NCBI RefSeq assembly: GCF_001277345.1
Contig: NZ_LIUT01000003.1
Span: 204,217-268,216, forward strand
From: Paenibacillus solani
GTDB lineage: Bacteria; Bacillota; Bacilli; Paenibacillales; Paenibacillaceae
Direction of reading: 5' to 3'
Length of the DNA: 64,000 bases
Positions 16,867 through 25,317 of the stretch are shown in pieces. The number at the start of each line of letters is the position of its first letter. Position 1 is the stretch's first letter. A model generated the notes under the pieces. The model did not search any database and was not told the DNA's origin. It worked only from the letters and a program-made list of their open reading frames with translations. The translations under genes and the position numbers were made by a program.

Positions 16867-18513
16867 TTACGGTTGCTGTTGCTGCTTCTGTTGTTGTGTT
16901 ACATCGAAATCATTCTTATTCCCGATTGTCAGCGGCAGATCAATCTTATTGCCGTTGCGAACAACATTCAGCGTAATTTTGTCTCCTACCTTCTTCGATT
17001 TAATCAATTCAACTAAATCCTGTGAGGTTGGATATTTCGTGCCATCCACACCTACAATGATGTCATATTGACGCAAGTCTGCTTCATAAGCCGGGGAACG
17101 GAACACAACGCTGTCAACGTAAGTGCCCTCCGTTACATCGGTACCCAGGGATTGGGCAATTTGCGGAGTAACAGTTCCCAGGTTAGCCCCGATAAATGGC
17201 ACCGGCTCTTTTGGCACTTCCTGATTATTCTTCAGATATTCTACAACTTCCTTAATCGTGCTTGACGGTATCGCAAATCCGATGCCTTGCGCCTCCGCAC
17301 TAACAGCTACGTTCATCCCGATGACTTCACCTTTCAGATTAAGAAGCGGGCCACCGGAGTTACCCGGATTAATGGAAGCATCGGTTTGCAGCAGATGCTC
17401 ATAATTGCGTTCTTCCTCGCCGTTAGTTCCTTGAATATCGATCTGACGTTCCTTCGAGCTGAGTACGCCAGCGGTTACCGTATGTTCAAATCCGTGCGGG
17501 TTGCCGATGGCAACAAGCCATTCTCCGACCTTCAGCGAATTAGAATCACCCAGTGGAACGGATGGGAAATCAGCACCTTCGATTTTCAGAACAGCCAAAT
17601 CCAGCTCATAACTGGAGCCAAGCAGTTTGGCTTCATATGGCTTTTTGGTTCCCTGTACCGTAACCTGAATCACATCCGAGCCATGGATAACATGCTCATT
17701 CGTCAAAATATATCCGGACTTGTCAAAAATGAACCCCGAGCCGATTCCCAAAGGCTGAAGCTGGGATTCTTGACCACCGTTACTGCTGTTACCATTGTTA
17801 TCACTGTTTCCGCCATTTCCTCCCTGGCTTGATTGACTGCCGCCGAAGAAATACCAGAATGGATCGTTCATACTTGGGTTCGTGCTTTGTCTGTTGCTGC
17901 TATTCACCATCGTTTGGATCAGCACGACAGCTGGGCTGGCCTCATCTACCACAGATGCTACATCACCCGGGTTCGATGGGATCAGGGATGAAGCAGTCGT
18001 TGCTCCTCCGTTATCCGTCACGGGGGCCGATGTCTCTTGCGTAGGCTCAGATGAGTAAACCGCATCCGGTGTGAATAAATTCGTTCGATCAGCAGCAAAC
18101 ATCAAGCTTGAAATAACGATGACACCTGCCAAGAAAGAGAGCAGTACTGTTTTCACGGAATTTTTAGGCTTCTGGCTGTAGTTCCAATCTTTGTTTGCTT
18201 TCATGGAATCCATAGACCCGCCGCCTCCTTGATTTCCGGAATTCGACTGCGAGAAACCGGAGGTTGGGATTGGTTTAACAGGCTGTGGTGCGGTAACTTC
18301 AACCTCCTGTGAAGCACGGTTTTGGTTGTGGTAGGACCGCTCTGTCTTCCGGTCATCTCCGTCCTCGGATATGGACTGAAACGGTCCGTAAGAATAGTAG
18401 TAAGAAGAATTTTCCGTGGATGATTTCTCAGGTCTTGATGTTTCATTGTTATTTGACTCGTTGTTCATTCCCTCATCATTCGGATACCCATAACGCTTTC
18501 TTTGGTCGTCCAT
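16867..18513 (-). CDS. htrA: Membrane-anchored HtrA/DegP-like serine protease with PDZ domain
   Basis: 548 residues. A 118-residue polar cytoplasmic N-terminus, one TM helix (122-140), then a trypsin-like domain facing outward with the catalytic triad H274 (TNEHV), D305 (ELDLAVLKI) and S386 (NPGNSGGPL), and a C-terminal PDZ domain. A Gly/Asn/Ser-rich insert (about 225-250) lies between the first strands, in the regulatory LA-loop position. It degrades or refolds misfolded exported proteins. ATG at 18513 has GGAGG seven bases upstream. The following response regulator and kinase genes suggest CssRS-type secretion-stress control. Confidence 0.95.
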   Translation of the reverse strand: MDDQRKRYGYPNDEGMNNESNNNETSRPEKSSTENSSYYYSYGPFQSISEDGDDRKTERSYHNQNRASQEVEVTAPQPVKPIPTSGFSQSNSGNQGGGGSMDSMKANKDWNYSQKPKNSVKTVLLSFLAGVIVISSLMFAADRTNLFTPDAVYSSEPTQETSAPVTDNGGATTASSLIPSNPGDVASVVDEASPAVVLIQTMVNSSNRQSTNPSMNDPFWYFFGGSQSSQGGNGGNSDNNGNSSNGGQESQLQPLGIGSGFIFDKSGYILTNEHVIHGSDVIQVTVQGTKKPYEAKLLGSSYELDLAVLKIEGADFPSVPLGDSNSLKVGEWLVAIGNPHGFEHTVTAGVLSSKERQIDIQGTNGEEERNYEHLLQTDASINPGNSGGPLLNLKGEVIGMNVAVSAEAQGIGFAIPSSTIKEVVEYLKNNQEVPKEPVPFIGANLGTVTPQIAQSLGTDVTEGTYVDSVVFRSPAYEADLRQYDIIVGVDGTKYPTSQDLVELIKSKKVGDKITLNVVRNGNKIDLPLTIGNKNDFDVTQQQKQQQQP

Positions 18514-18579
18514 AGGTCTACCTCCTATTAGAATCACTTGCTTCCAAGTGGTTTAATTGATTAACTGTTCTTATTTTGT

Positions 18580-18604
18580 ACTATAAACCTTAATAGCACC
18601 TTAA
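18580..18604 (-). promoter_or_regulatory. htrA promoter with PhoB-type direct repeat
   Basis: On the minus strand TTAAGG-N5-TTAAGG (18588-18604, period 11) ends two bases before a TATAGT -10 element (18580-18585); no good -35 exists. This is the layout of an activator-dependent promoter bound by an OmpR-family regulator, probably the one encoded downstream. Confidence 0.5.
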
Positions 18605-18669
18605 AAACAATTAAAAGGCAGATAAAAGAAAACCAGGCACGCTACAGGAGACCGCTGTGGGGACCATCT

Positions 18670-19323
18670 CTACATTTTTACCCATCCCTTGCGATGAGCA
18701 TAGATGGCTAATTGCGTACGGTCATCCAGCTCACACTTCATCAGCAGATTGCTGACATGGGTTTTGACCGTCTTGATGCTAATATGCAGCTCTTCCCCGA
18801 TATCTTTATTGCTCTTGCCTTCGGCAATGAGCAGCAATACTTCCCTTTCCCGCTCGGTCAATCCCGAATCCTCTCCATTCACCATATGTCGGCGAATCCC
18901 GCGGGTCAGTGCCTCCGATACATCCTTCGTCATGACTGGCATACCTCGAAACGCTCCCTGAAGCGCATAAATGAGTTCATCAGCCGACACGGTCTTCAGC
19001 ACGTAGCTGACAGCTCCCGCCTCAATACACTCGACAACAAGCTCATCTTCGAGGAAGCTGGTCAAAATTACGATCTTCTGATCTGGAAATTCCGACATCA
19101 CCGCCCGGGTCGTCTCTGCCCCGTTCATAATCGGCATCATCAAATCCATCAGAATGAGATCAGGTCGCTTCGCCTCATCTCCATCTCTCAGCATATCCAG
19201 AACTTCCTGTCCATTTGCTGCTTCACCGATGACTTCAAATCCCGGATCCAGCGATAAGTATGTTTTTAAGCCCATACGTACCATATCATGATCATCAGCC
19301 AACAGTATTCGAATCGTCCCCAT
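18670..19323 (-). CDS. liaR: LiaR-type response regulator (NarL/FixJ family)
   Basis: 217 residues. Receiver domain with DDHD at 10-13, phospho-acceptor D60 (LILMDLMMP) and K109-like lysine (SYVLKTVSA), then a LuxR-type helix-turn-helix (LTEREREVLLLIAEGKSNKDIGEELHISIKTVKTHVSN). It is the last gene of a liaF-liaS-liaR operon and starts 16 bases after liaS, with AGAGGGG upstream of the ATG. The family (LiaR/VraR) controls the response to lipid II-targeting antibiotics and other cell-envelope stress. Confidence 0.92.
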   Translation of the reverse strand: MGTIRILLADDHDMVRMGLKTYLSLDPGFEVIGEAANGQEVLDMLRDGDEAKRPDLILMDLMMPIMNGAETTRAVMSEFPDQKIVILTSFLEDELVVECIEAGAVSYVLKTVSADELIYALQGAFRGMPVMTKDVSEALTRGIRRHMVNGEDSGLTEREREVLLLIAEGKSNKDIGEELHISIKTVKTHVSNLLMKCELDDRTQLAIYAHRKGWVKM

Positions 19324-19339
19324 AATGATGTTCCCCTCT

Positions 19340-20431
19340 CTATTCCCCTGTCTCAGCGACTACTTCCTGTTTCTTGCCCGGTTCAGTCCCCGACTCCCGC
19401 ATATCCTCGGCATCAAAGAGCGGAATATTCACCCGCACCGTCGTTCCTGCACCCTTCTTGCTTATGATATCCACCTGACCACCGAGCTTTTCGGCCCGTT
19501 CACGCATAGTGGACAGTCCGTAGGACCCCTGCTTGCCTGCCACTTCATCAAATCCGACGCCATCATCACTAATGCTGAGCATCACGCGTTTCTGATCTTC
19601 TCGCAGCGACATGCTGACAAGACCTGCTCCCGCATGCTTTACAATGTTAGCTACGGCTTCCTGGATAATCAGGAACAGCTGGTGTTCAATGGCATCCGAT
19701 ACCCCGCCGTACAGTTCCACATCCTTCATGCCCTTTAGTCCATTATGACGACAATAATCCGGGAACCATCGTTCAAGCGCTTCTTCCAGTGTTCTGCCTT
19801 CTAGCTCTACGGGACGAAGCTGGGCGATCAATGCCCGCATCTGCTTCTGTGCGATATGCGACATTTCGATTAACTGGCCGAGCACTTTATCGCCCTGCTC
19901 GGGATTTCGCTTTAGAACTGCCGGGAGAGATGACGCCGACATATGAATGGCGAACAACTGCTGACTTACCGTATCATGCAGATCTCTGGCCATCCGACGC
20001 CGTTCCTCAAGCACTGCGGCTTCTGCAGCGATCTCTTTCTCCATGACATCCTGCTCGCCGAGACGCTGCAGCAGCTTCATTTTCTTTTCTAATGCCTCTG
20101 TCATTCCATTAAATTCTTCATACACTCTGGCGAATGAGCCATCTTCCATGACCGGAAGCCGCGCATTCAAATTCCCTTTGGCAACCTGAAGCATATTCAG
20201 ATGCAGGAGATCCAGCGGCCGCTGAATACGCTGCCCGGCAATGTACCCTGCAATGCCTATAAACAGAAGTACACCGACCGTGTAATAGACCCACAGCCGG
20301 TTATCTTCAATATGTATGTAGCCGGATTGGTTGGCTGTGTATAAGAACACAGCAACCCCGGCTCCGATCAACAGAAAATAAAACATGATCACCCATTTGG
20401 TGTTTTTTAATATTTCCTTCATCACGGTCAT
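19340..20431 (-). CDS. liaS: LiaS-type sensor histidine kinase
   Basis: 363 residues. Two TM helices (12-33 and 48-66) with a very short outside loop, HAMP, then a HisKA_3 domain with H152 in RRRMARDLHDTVSQQLFAIH and a HATPase with EAVANIVKHA and DDGVGF. Such an intramembrane-sensing kinase with almost no external domain is typical of the LiaS/VraS group. Its start codon overlaps the liaF stop as ATGA, indicating coupled translation; an ATG three codons later is an alternative. Confidence 0.93.
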   Translation of the reverse strand: MTVMKEILKNTKWVIMFYFLLIGAGVAVFLYTANQSGYIHIEDNRLWVYYTVGVLLFIGIAGYIAGQRIQRPLDLLHLNMLQVAKGNLNARLPVMEDGSFARVYEEFNGMTEALEKKMKLLQRLGEQDVMEKEIAAEAAVLEERRRMARDLHDTVSQQLFAIHMSASSLPAVLKRNPEQGDKVLGQLIEMSHIAQKQMRALIAQLRPVELEGRTLEEALERWFPDYCRHNGLKGMKDVELYGGVSDAIEHQLFLIIQEAVANIVKHAGAGLVSMSLREDQKRVMLSISDDGVGFDEVAGKQGSYGLSTMRERAEKLGGQVDIISKKGAGTTVRVNIPLFDAEDMRESGTEPGKKQEVVAETGE

Positions 20432-21537
20432 CCTACCCTATTCACTTTAACATCGCCGATAAATACGCTAACGATGATTTTGATTTTTTTACCCGCTTCC
20501 CTGTAATGCGGACTTTCAAGCCCTGCATTGCTCATAAAGCCGCTGCGGCTTTCCTCCAGCACCTTCATGTCGCCAATGAAGGAGTTGGTCGTGACATGAA
20601 TGCCGACATCCGAATCGTTCGGTACAAACACTTTGACATCCCCGATAAATGCCGAAATATTCACTTTCGTTTCTCCATAAGGGATTTGTGCTTTGGTCAG
20701 ATCCAGTACCGTATCGCCAATGAATTGCGAGATATTCGTCGGCTTCAATTGAAAATAATCCTTCCCCATATGCACGTCTCCGATAAATGAGGACTTGTTC
20801 ACTGTATCATGGCTATGCCAAGAAGTGTGATGATGGTGGTCGTGCCTTCCATCCTGATTACCCGAACCATCGCTGTAGCTTCTGCCGTCATAGTCGACAT
20901 CCACATGAACTCTCGGCCGGCTGCCATCCTGACGTCCATGACGCTGCTGGCGATCCTGCTGCTGGCGATCCTGCTGCTGACCCTGCCAGCGGTAACCTTT
21001 ATCCGTCTCATATGAGCTCTTAGACTCGTAATCACGATGAGCATCTTGCTCTGCCTTGTCCGGCTTACCAAATCTCCGTTCGAATTCCTCATCCAGAGAA
21101 GATTCCAGCGGACGCGCTTCAGGCGGATCAGGAAACTTATAATCATCGTGCTGCTGGCCGCTAAAGTCATCCGGAGCTGGCGGTGATGGCGGAGGCGTAT
21201 GATGTTTCGGTCTAAAAATAACCTGCAGTCCATACCCAATCAGGATGATCGGAATCGCATATTTGATAAGCTCGCCGAATGAGATATCAAACCAGTCCAG
21301 ATTTCTTCCCAGAAAATACGAACCAATGATGATCGGTACGATAGAGCCCCATAATGCTCCTCCGCGGGCATATATTAAGCTTTGCAGCCCGAACCAGATA
21401 ATAAATACCGGCCAAAAGGTCGAGAATATATAGCCAAGGTCCACATGTATCAGATCAAGCTGATTTAAAAGAAATATCACACCAATACCGATGAGCAGCA
21501 ATCCATTGCTAAGCTGGCTCCATCCTTTTCTACTCAT
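20428..21537 (-). CDS. liaF: LiaF-like membrane regulator with polar low-complexity insert
   Basis: 369 residues. N-terminal half: four hydrophobic helices with a DUF5668-like motif (GLLLIGIGVIFLLNQL). Middle: about 150 polar residues including a (QQQDR) repeat and a histidine cluster (GRHDHHHHTSWHSH). C-terminal half: LiaF toast-rack-like region with five copies of FIGD (SSFIGDV, SQFIGDT, SAFIGDV, NSFIGDM, SVFIGDV). In Bacillus LiaF holds LiaS inactive without stress. The start is taken at the ATG at 21537 (GGGG six bases upstream); an ATG at 21543 is possible. The insert is unusual and may be a metal- or charge-responsive linker. Confidence 0.85.
   Translation of the reverse strand: MSRKGWSQLSNGLLLIGIGVIFLLNQLDLIHVDLGYIFSTFWPVFIIWFGLQSLIYARGGALWGSIVPIIIGSYFLGRNLDWFDISFGELIKYAIPIILIGYGLQVIFRPKHHTPPPSPPAPDDFSGQQHDDYKFPDPPEARPLESSLDEEFERRFGKPDKAEQDAHRDYESKSSYETDKGYRWQGQQQDRQQQDRQQRHGRQDGSRPRVHVDVDYDGRSYSDGSGNQDGRHDHHHHTSWHSHDTVNKSSFIGDVHMGKDYFQLKPTNISQFIGDTVLDLTKAQIPYGETKVNISAFIGDVKVFVPNDSDVGIHVTTNSFIGDMKVLEESRSGFMSNAGLESPHYREAGKKIKIIVSVFIGDVKVNRVG
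20943..20985. repeat. Tandem 15-bp repeat inside liaF
   Basis: About 2.5 copies of CTGCTGCTGGCGATC, encoding the QQQDR repeat; in-frame and so length-variable without frameshift. Confidence 0.7.
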
Positions 21538-21628
21538 GGCCATCCCCTTGCCTTCCATTCTATTTTTTCTTAATTACAGTGTACAACATATGGAGGAAAA
21601 CGGGTTAGCGGCGGTGGAATGAAGTTCA

Positions 21629-21648
21629 TCTCGGTCTTGAGACCGAGA
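21629..21648. promoter_or_regulatory. Palindrome upstream of liaF, candidate LiaR operator
   Basis: TCTCGGTCTTGAGACCGAGA: 9-bp perfect arms around TG, 92 bases before the liaF start. Its position suits autoregulation by LiaR; the protein that binds it is inferred. Confidence 0.45.
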
Positions 21649-21680
21649 CAGTGGATAATATTGTAAGACAAATAGAACAA

Positions 21681-21707
21681 TAAAAAAACCCCCGCCTAAG
21701 CGGAGGT
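21681..21707 (-). terminator. Terminator of the SASP-like gene
   Basis: ACCTCCGC/GCGGGGGT stem with T7 on the minus strand, 36 bases after the stop. Confidence 0.85.
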
Positions 21708-21742
21708 CTTATTTTGGACGAACGATTGCTGACACTAAACCA

Positions 21743-21940
21743 TTAGCGGTTTGCAGAATGGTCTCCTGGTGTGTTCAGTTCGCCAAACTCAGCATCAAAC
21801 TTCTCGTTCGGTTTTTTGTAGTTTTCCTGAACCTTGGAGTTACCTTTAGGGTTGCTGGCGATGCTTGTGTCTTCAGCAAACTCAGCGTTGAACTTTTCAT
21901 TCGGTGTTTGATAGTTATCTTGCACCTTCTTTTTAGCCAC
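21743..21940 (-). CDS. Gamma-type small acid-soluble spore protein-like protein
   Basis: 65 residues, made of two copies of one unit: VQDNYQTPNEKFNAEFAED and VQENYKKPNEKFDAEFGEL. The FNAEFAEDT segment resembles the FGTEFASET repeats of SspE, which the germination protease GPR cuts. The protein is Asn/Gln/Lys/Glu-rich and lacks cysteine and tryptophan, as usual for SASPs. The start is GTG at 21940 with GGGAGGTG six bases upstream. The promoter just upstream matches sigma-G (22005-22035), which supports forespore expression as an amino acid store. Homology to SspE is by pattern only. Confidence 0.65.
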   Translation of the reverse strand: MAKKKVQDNYQTPNEKFNAEFAEDTSIASNPKGNSKVQENYKKPNEKFDAEFGELNTPGDHSANR

Positions 21941-22004
21941 AGTATTCACCTCCCTGTTCTTATGCAATACCATCATCCTCTTCAGGGGATTGCCCCCCGA
22001 AAAG

Positions 22005-22035
22005 TAGTATGTGATGAACAGGGTGTCATTATTCT
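22005..22035 (-). promoter_or_regulatory. Sigma-G-type promoter
   Basis: Minus-strand AGAATA (22030-22035), 18-base spacer, CATACTA (22005-22011), close to the sigma-G consensus TGAATA-N17/18-CATACTA. Confidence 0.6.
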
Positions 22036-22041
22036 TAAACT

Positions 22042-22788
22042 TTAGATGGCTTCCTCCAGAATGGTTGAAGGCAGGAAACGATAAGTTTCAATCGCCTGGT
22101 CCAGCGTCTTTAGCATTTTCTCCGTGCACTTGCCGCTGCCGGTCTTGATGACCTGCACCTCGACTTCCTTTTTGCCCCATTCTTTAAAAACCTGCTTGGT
22201 TGTGGTGAAATACAGATCAATTTTGGGTCCCTTGATGGCAGAGCCGATATCCGCTACAATTCCGTAGCCATAATCGGGTATATAAAGAATACTTCCAAGC
22301 GGAAATACCTTGGGGTCAGCGGCGATCGTAGATAATGTATTTCGATCTCGCTTGACCTTTACCCCGGAATAGGTAATTCCGTATTGAGGATGCCCCGGCT
22401 TCTTCCCGGTAGATTCATACCCCGCCGTATACCCCGTCGCTGTAACCTTCACCGTATGCAGAACCTGCTCTTCTCTCGGTGCAAGCACAGGCATGGATTC
22501 GCGTTTTTTCCCAGGCTCACTGCGCTTGTTCTCCTGATCAGGAACGCCCAAATATCTATTCATATCGCTTAATCCTGCTGCACGAAGCGCATAGAATCGA
22601 GACATTTCAATGTAATCGGAACCTTGAAATTCATCATTAGTATCATACACATTTCTGACATCAGTGGATCCATAGGATTCGCTTAAAATCATATTGAACC
22701 CCTCTGCAGTTGAAGCACCTGCACTAAACAAGAAAGCTGCTAATATAAAACCGGCAAAAAACCTCTGCCATGTTTTCCATTGAATCAT
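22042..22788 (-). CDS. 3D-domain protein (YuiC-like, probable peptidoglycan lytic enzyme)
   Basis: 248 residues. A signal peptide or N-terminal anchor (FFAGFILAAFLFSAGASTAEG), an undefined middle part, and a C-terminal 3D domain (about 110-220) with the three aspartates in ADPKVFPLGSILYIPDYG and VADIGSAIKGPKIDLYF. The 3D fold is the double-psi barrel of MltA-type lytic transglycosylases; Bacillus YuiC and Sps/resuscitation factors carry it. Expected to act outside the membrane on the wall. The ATG at 22788 has GGGGGAGG seven bases upstream. Confidence 0.88.
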   Translation of the reverse strand: MIQWKTWQRFFAGFILAAFLFSAGASTAEGFNMILSESYGSTDVRNVYDTNDEFQGSDYIEMSRFYALRAAGLSDMNRYLGVPDQENKRSEPGKKRESMPVLAPREEQVLHTVKVTATGYTAGYESTGKKPGHPQYGITYSGVKVKRDRNTLSTIAADPKVFPLGSILYIPDYGYGIVADIGSAIKGPKIDLYFTTTKQVFKEWGKKEVEVQVIKTGSGKCTEKMLKTLDQAIETYRFLPSTILEEAI

Positions 22789-22892
22789 GTGAGTACCTCC
22801 CCCTTACTAGCGAGGGTTCCCACTTTTCAAATAGAATATACACCATAGCAGAGGTCTTGTTTCTAATTACATATTACAATACAAAGCTGAAG

Positions 22893-24830
22893 TTACACGA
22901 CATGGGTGTTAATTTCTTCGCGAAGCTTAAGGATGATTTCATCCAATGACTGGGCTCCGATATCTCCTTCGCCGCGTTTACGAACGGAAACAGCATTTGC
23001 ATTCTTCTCGTTCTCACCAACGATAAACATATAAGGAATCTTCTCAAGCTGCGCTTCCCGAATCTTATAACCCAGCTTCTCATTGCGAAGATCAGCCTCA
23101 ACCGAGATTCCGGCGAATTGCAGTTTCTCTGTAACTTCCTTAGCGTAGTCTTCAAAAGCATTCGAAACCGGAATGACTTTCACCTGAACCGGGGACAGCC
23201 ACAGCGGCAGAGCACCGGCAAAATTCTCAAGCAAGAAGGCAGTGAAACGTTCCATTGTACCCAGTATTCCGCGGTGGATGACGACCGGACGGTGCTTCTG
23301 CCCATCTTCGCCGACATATTCAAGCTCAAAACGTTCCGGCAGGAGGAAGTCAAGTTGAACCGTTGACAATGTCTCTTCCTTACCTAGCGCTGTGCGAATC
23401 TGTACATCAAGCTTCGGACCGTAGAAGGCTGCTTCGCCTTCCGCCTCATAAAACGGCATGTCCAGGCTCTCCACAACTTCACGAAGCATGCGCTGGGACA
23501 TCTCCCACATTTCATCATTCTGGAAGTACTTCTCGGTATCCTGAGGATCACGATAAGACAGGCGGAAGCGATAATCATGGATGCCAAAGTCTTTATAAAC
23601 GGTCATGATCAGCTGAATCACCCGTGCAAATTCTTCTTTAATCTGATCTGGGCGACAGAAGATATGAGAATCGTTCAATGTCATCGCGCGCACACGATGC
23701 AGGCCTGTCAGTGCACCGGACATCTCATAACGATGCTGCATGCCAAGCTCCGCTATACGAATCGGAAGATCCCGATAGCTGTGCATATCGCTCTTGTACA
23801 CCATCATGTGGTGCGGACAGTTCATCGGACGAAGCACAAGCTCCTCGTTATCCATTTCCATTTTCGGGAACATATCTTCCTGGTAGTGCTCCCAGTGACC
23901 GGAGGTTTTGTACAGCTCTACGTTTCCGAGTACAGGTGTGTACACATGCTGGTAACCCAGACGTTCCTCCATATCCACGATATAGCGCTCCAGGGTACGG
24001 CGCAGCTTCGCACCGTTAGGCAGCCAGATCGGCAAGCCTTGTCCAACAAGCTGTGAGAAGGTAAACATCTGCAGTTCCTTGCCCAGCTTACGATGATCAC
24101 GCTTCTTGGCCTCTTCAAGCAGATGCAGATGCTCGTCAAGCTGTGCTTTTTTTACAAAGGCTGTACCATATACACGCTGAAGCATCTTGTTCTTGCTGTC
24201 GCCACGCCAATAAGCGCCGGCCACATTCATCAGTTTGAACACTTTAATCTTGCCGGTTGATGGGACGTGCGGTCCACGACAGAGGTCGAAGAATTCACCC
24301 TGCTCATAAATGGTGATTACACTATCCTCAGGCAGAGCATTGATGAGCTCCAGCTTGTACGGATCCCCAAGCTCGCCAAAAATACGCAGCGCTTCCGCAC
24401 GGCTTACTTCCTTGCGGACAATCGGCAGGTTCTCACCAACAATGCGTTCCATTTCCTTCTCGATCTTCTGCAGATCCTCCGGATTCAATGGCTCTTCAAG
24501 GTCCATATCATAATAGAAGCCGTCCTCGATAACCGGTCCTACGCCCAGTTTTACTTCCTTGGCTCCATACAAACGCTTGGTTGCCTGAGCGAGCAGATGT
24601 GCTGTACTGTGACGCATTACTTCAAGCCCTTCAGGAGTATCCTGTGTAACGATTTCGATCAAAGCCCCGTCTTCAAGCGGAGTTGATAAATCCACCACGA
24701 TCCCATTCAATTTGCCTGCAACGGCATTCTTACGTAGTCCGCTGCTGATCGATGCAGCCACATCCTCGATATTGCTGCCTTCCCCATACTCTCTGACGGA
24801 GCCGTCAGGCAATTTAATTTGAATAGCCAC
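22893..24830 (-). CDS. thrS: Threonyl-tRNA synthetase
   Basis: 645 residues, full length. TGS domain (1-60), SAD editing domain (about 65-240, HSTAHLLAQATKRLYG and the HxxxC pair region), class II catalytic core with motif 2 and 3 (MNCPHHMMVYKS, YRDLPIRIAELG, HRVRAMTLNDSHIF, HRGILGTMERF) and anticodon-binding domain (SPVQVKVIPVS). It charges tRNA-Thr. GTG start at 24830 behind AGGAGG (8 bases). Expression is controlled by a T-box leader with its own promoter. Confidence 0.98.
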   Translation of the reverse strand: MAIQIKLPDGSVREYGEGSNIEDVAASISSGLRKNAVAGKLNGIVVDLSTPLEDGALIEIVTQDTPEGLEVMRHSTAHLLAQATKRLYGAKEVKLGVGPVIEDGFYYDMDLEEPLNPEDLQKIEKEMERIVGENLPIVRKEVSRAEALRIFGELGDPYKLELINALPEDSVITIYEQGEFFDLCRGPHVPSTGKIKVFKLMNVAGAYWRGDSKNKMLQRVYGTAFVKKAQLDEHLHLLEEAKKRDHRKLGKELQMFTFSQLVGQGLPIWLPNGAKLRRTLERYIVDMEERLGYQHVYTPVLGNVELYKTSGHWEHYQEDMFPKMEMDNEELVLRPMNCPHHMMVYKSDMHSYRDLPIRIAELGMQHRYEMSGALTGLHRVRAMTLNDSHIFCRPDQIKEEFARVIQLIMTVYKDFGIHDYRFRLSYRDPQDTEKYFQNDEMWEMSQRMLREVVESLDMPFYEAEGEAAFYGPKLDVQIRTALGKEETLSTVQLDFLLPERFELEYVGEDGQKHRPVVIHRGILGTMERFTAFLLENFAGALPLWLSPVQVKVIPVSNAFEDYAKEVTEKLQFAGISVEADLRNEKLGYKIREAQLEKIPYMFIVGENEKNANAVSVRKRGEGDIGAQSLDEIILKLREEINTHVV

Positions 24831-24972
24831 CTTGCATTCCTCCTAAATAATTACTTTAATAAGTACTTCACGTTACTTTCATATATGAAGGACGCTTTAG
24901 TCTACCTCACGATGCAGGATAAGTTCCTGCGGGATGCCTGCCCAGGCATCGCGAGAAATACCGGAACATGCA

Positions 24973-25287
24973 AAAAACACCCGTCCCGCAAAGGGACGAG
25001 TGTTATACCCGTGGTTCCACCCTAATTCGACCTCTCCATCATCTTACGTACCTTATACTTGTACTTATCCCGAATGGAAGATCCTTCATCAGCATGGGGT
25101 AACGGTCATGAACCGGTGAAGCCTACTCATCCGCAATCATTGAGAAATGCGATTTCGGCGACACAGCTACAAAGGGGTAAATCAATGGAGTACCGGAGGA
25201 AATTTCAGCCTAGGTTACCTCTCTCTGAACGGTCTTTCCCAGTTTGATTCATATCTTTGTCATCGCTTTTACGTGATTTTATCAGTA
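24973..25287 (-). promoter_or_regulatory. T-box leader of thrS
   Basis: Minus strand. The 14-base T-box AGGGTGGAACCACG (25010-25023) is followed by a terminator stem ACACTCGTCCC/GGGACGGGTGT and T6 (24973-25004). Upstream about 230 nt carry Stem I-like elements; ACC at 25176-25178 is a possible threonine specifier. Uncharged tRNA-Thr is expected to pair with the T-box and prevent termination. Confidence 0.9.
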
Positions 25288-25317
25288 ATTATAAGCCCGA
25301 TCGGCTCGGTGCGTCAA
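25288..25317 (-). promoter_or_regulatory. thrS promoter
   Basis: Minus-strand TTGACG (25312-25317), 18-base spacer, TATAAT (25288-25293); it overlaps the stop region of ytxC. Confidence 0.75.
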
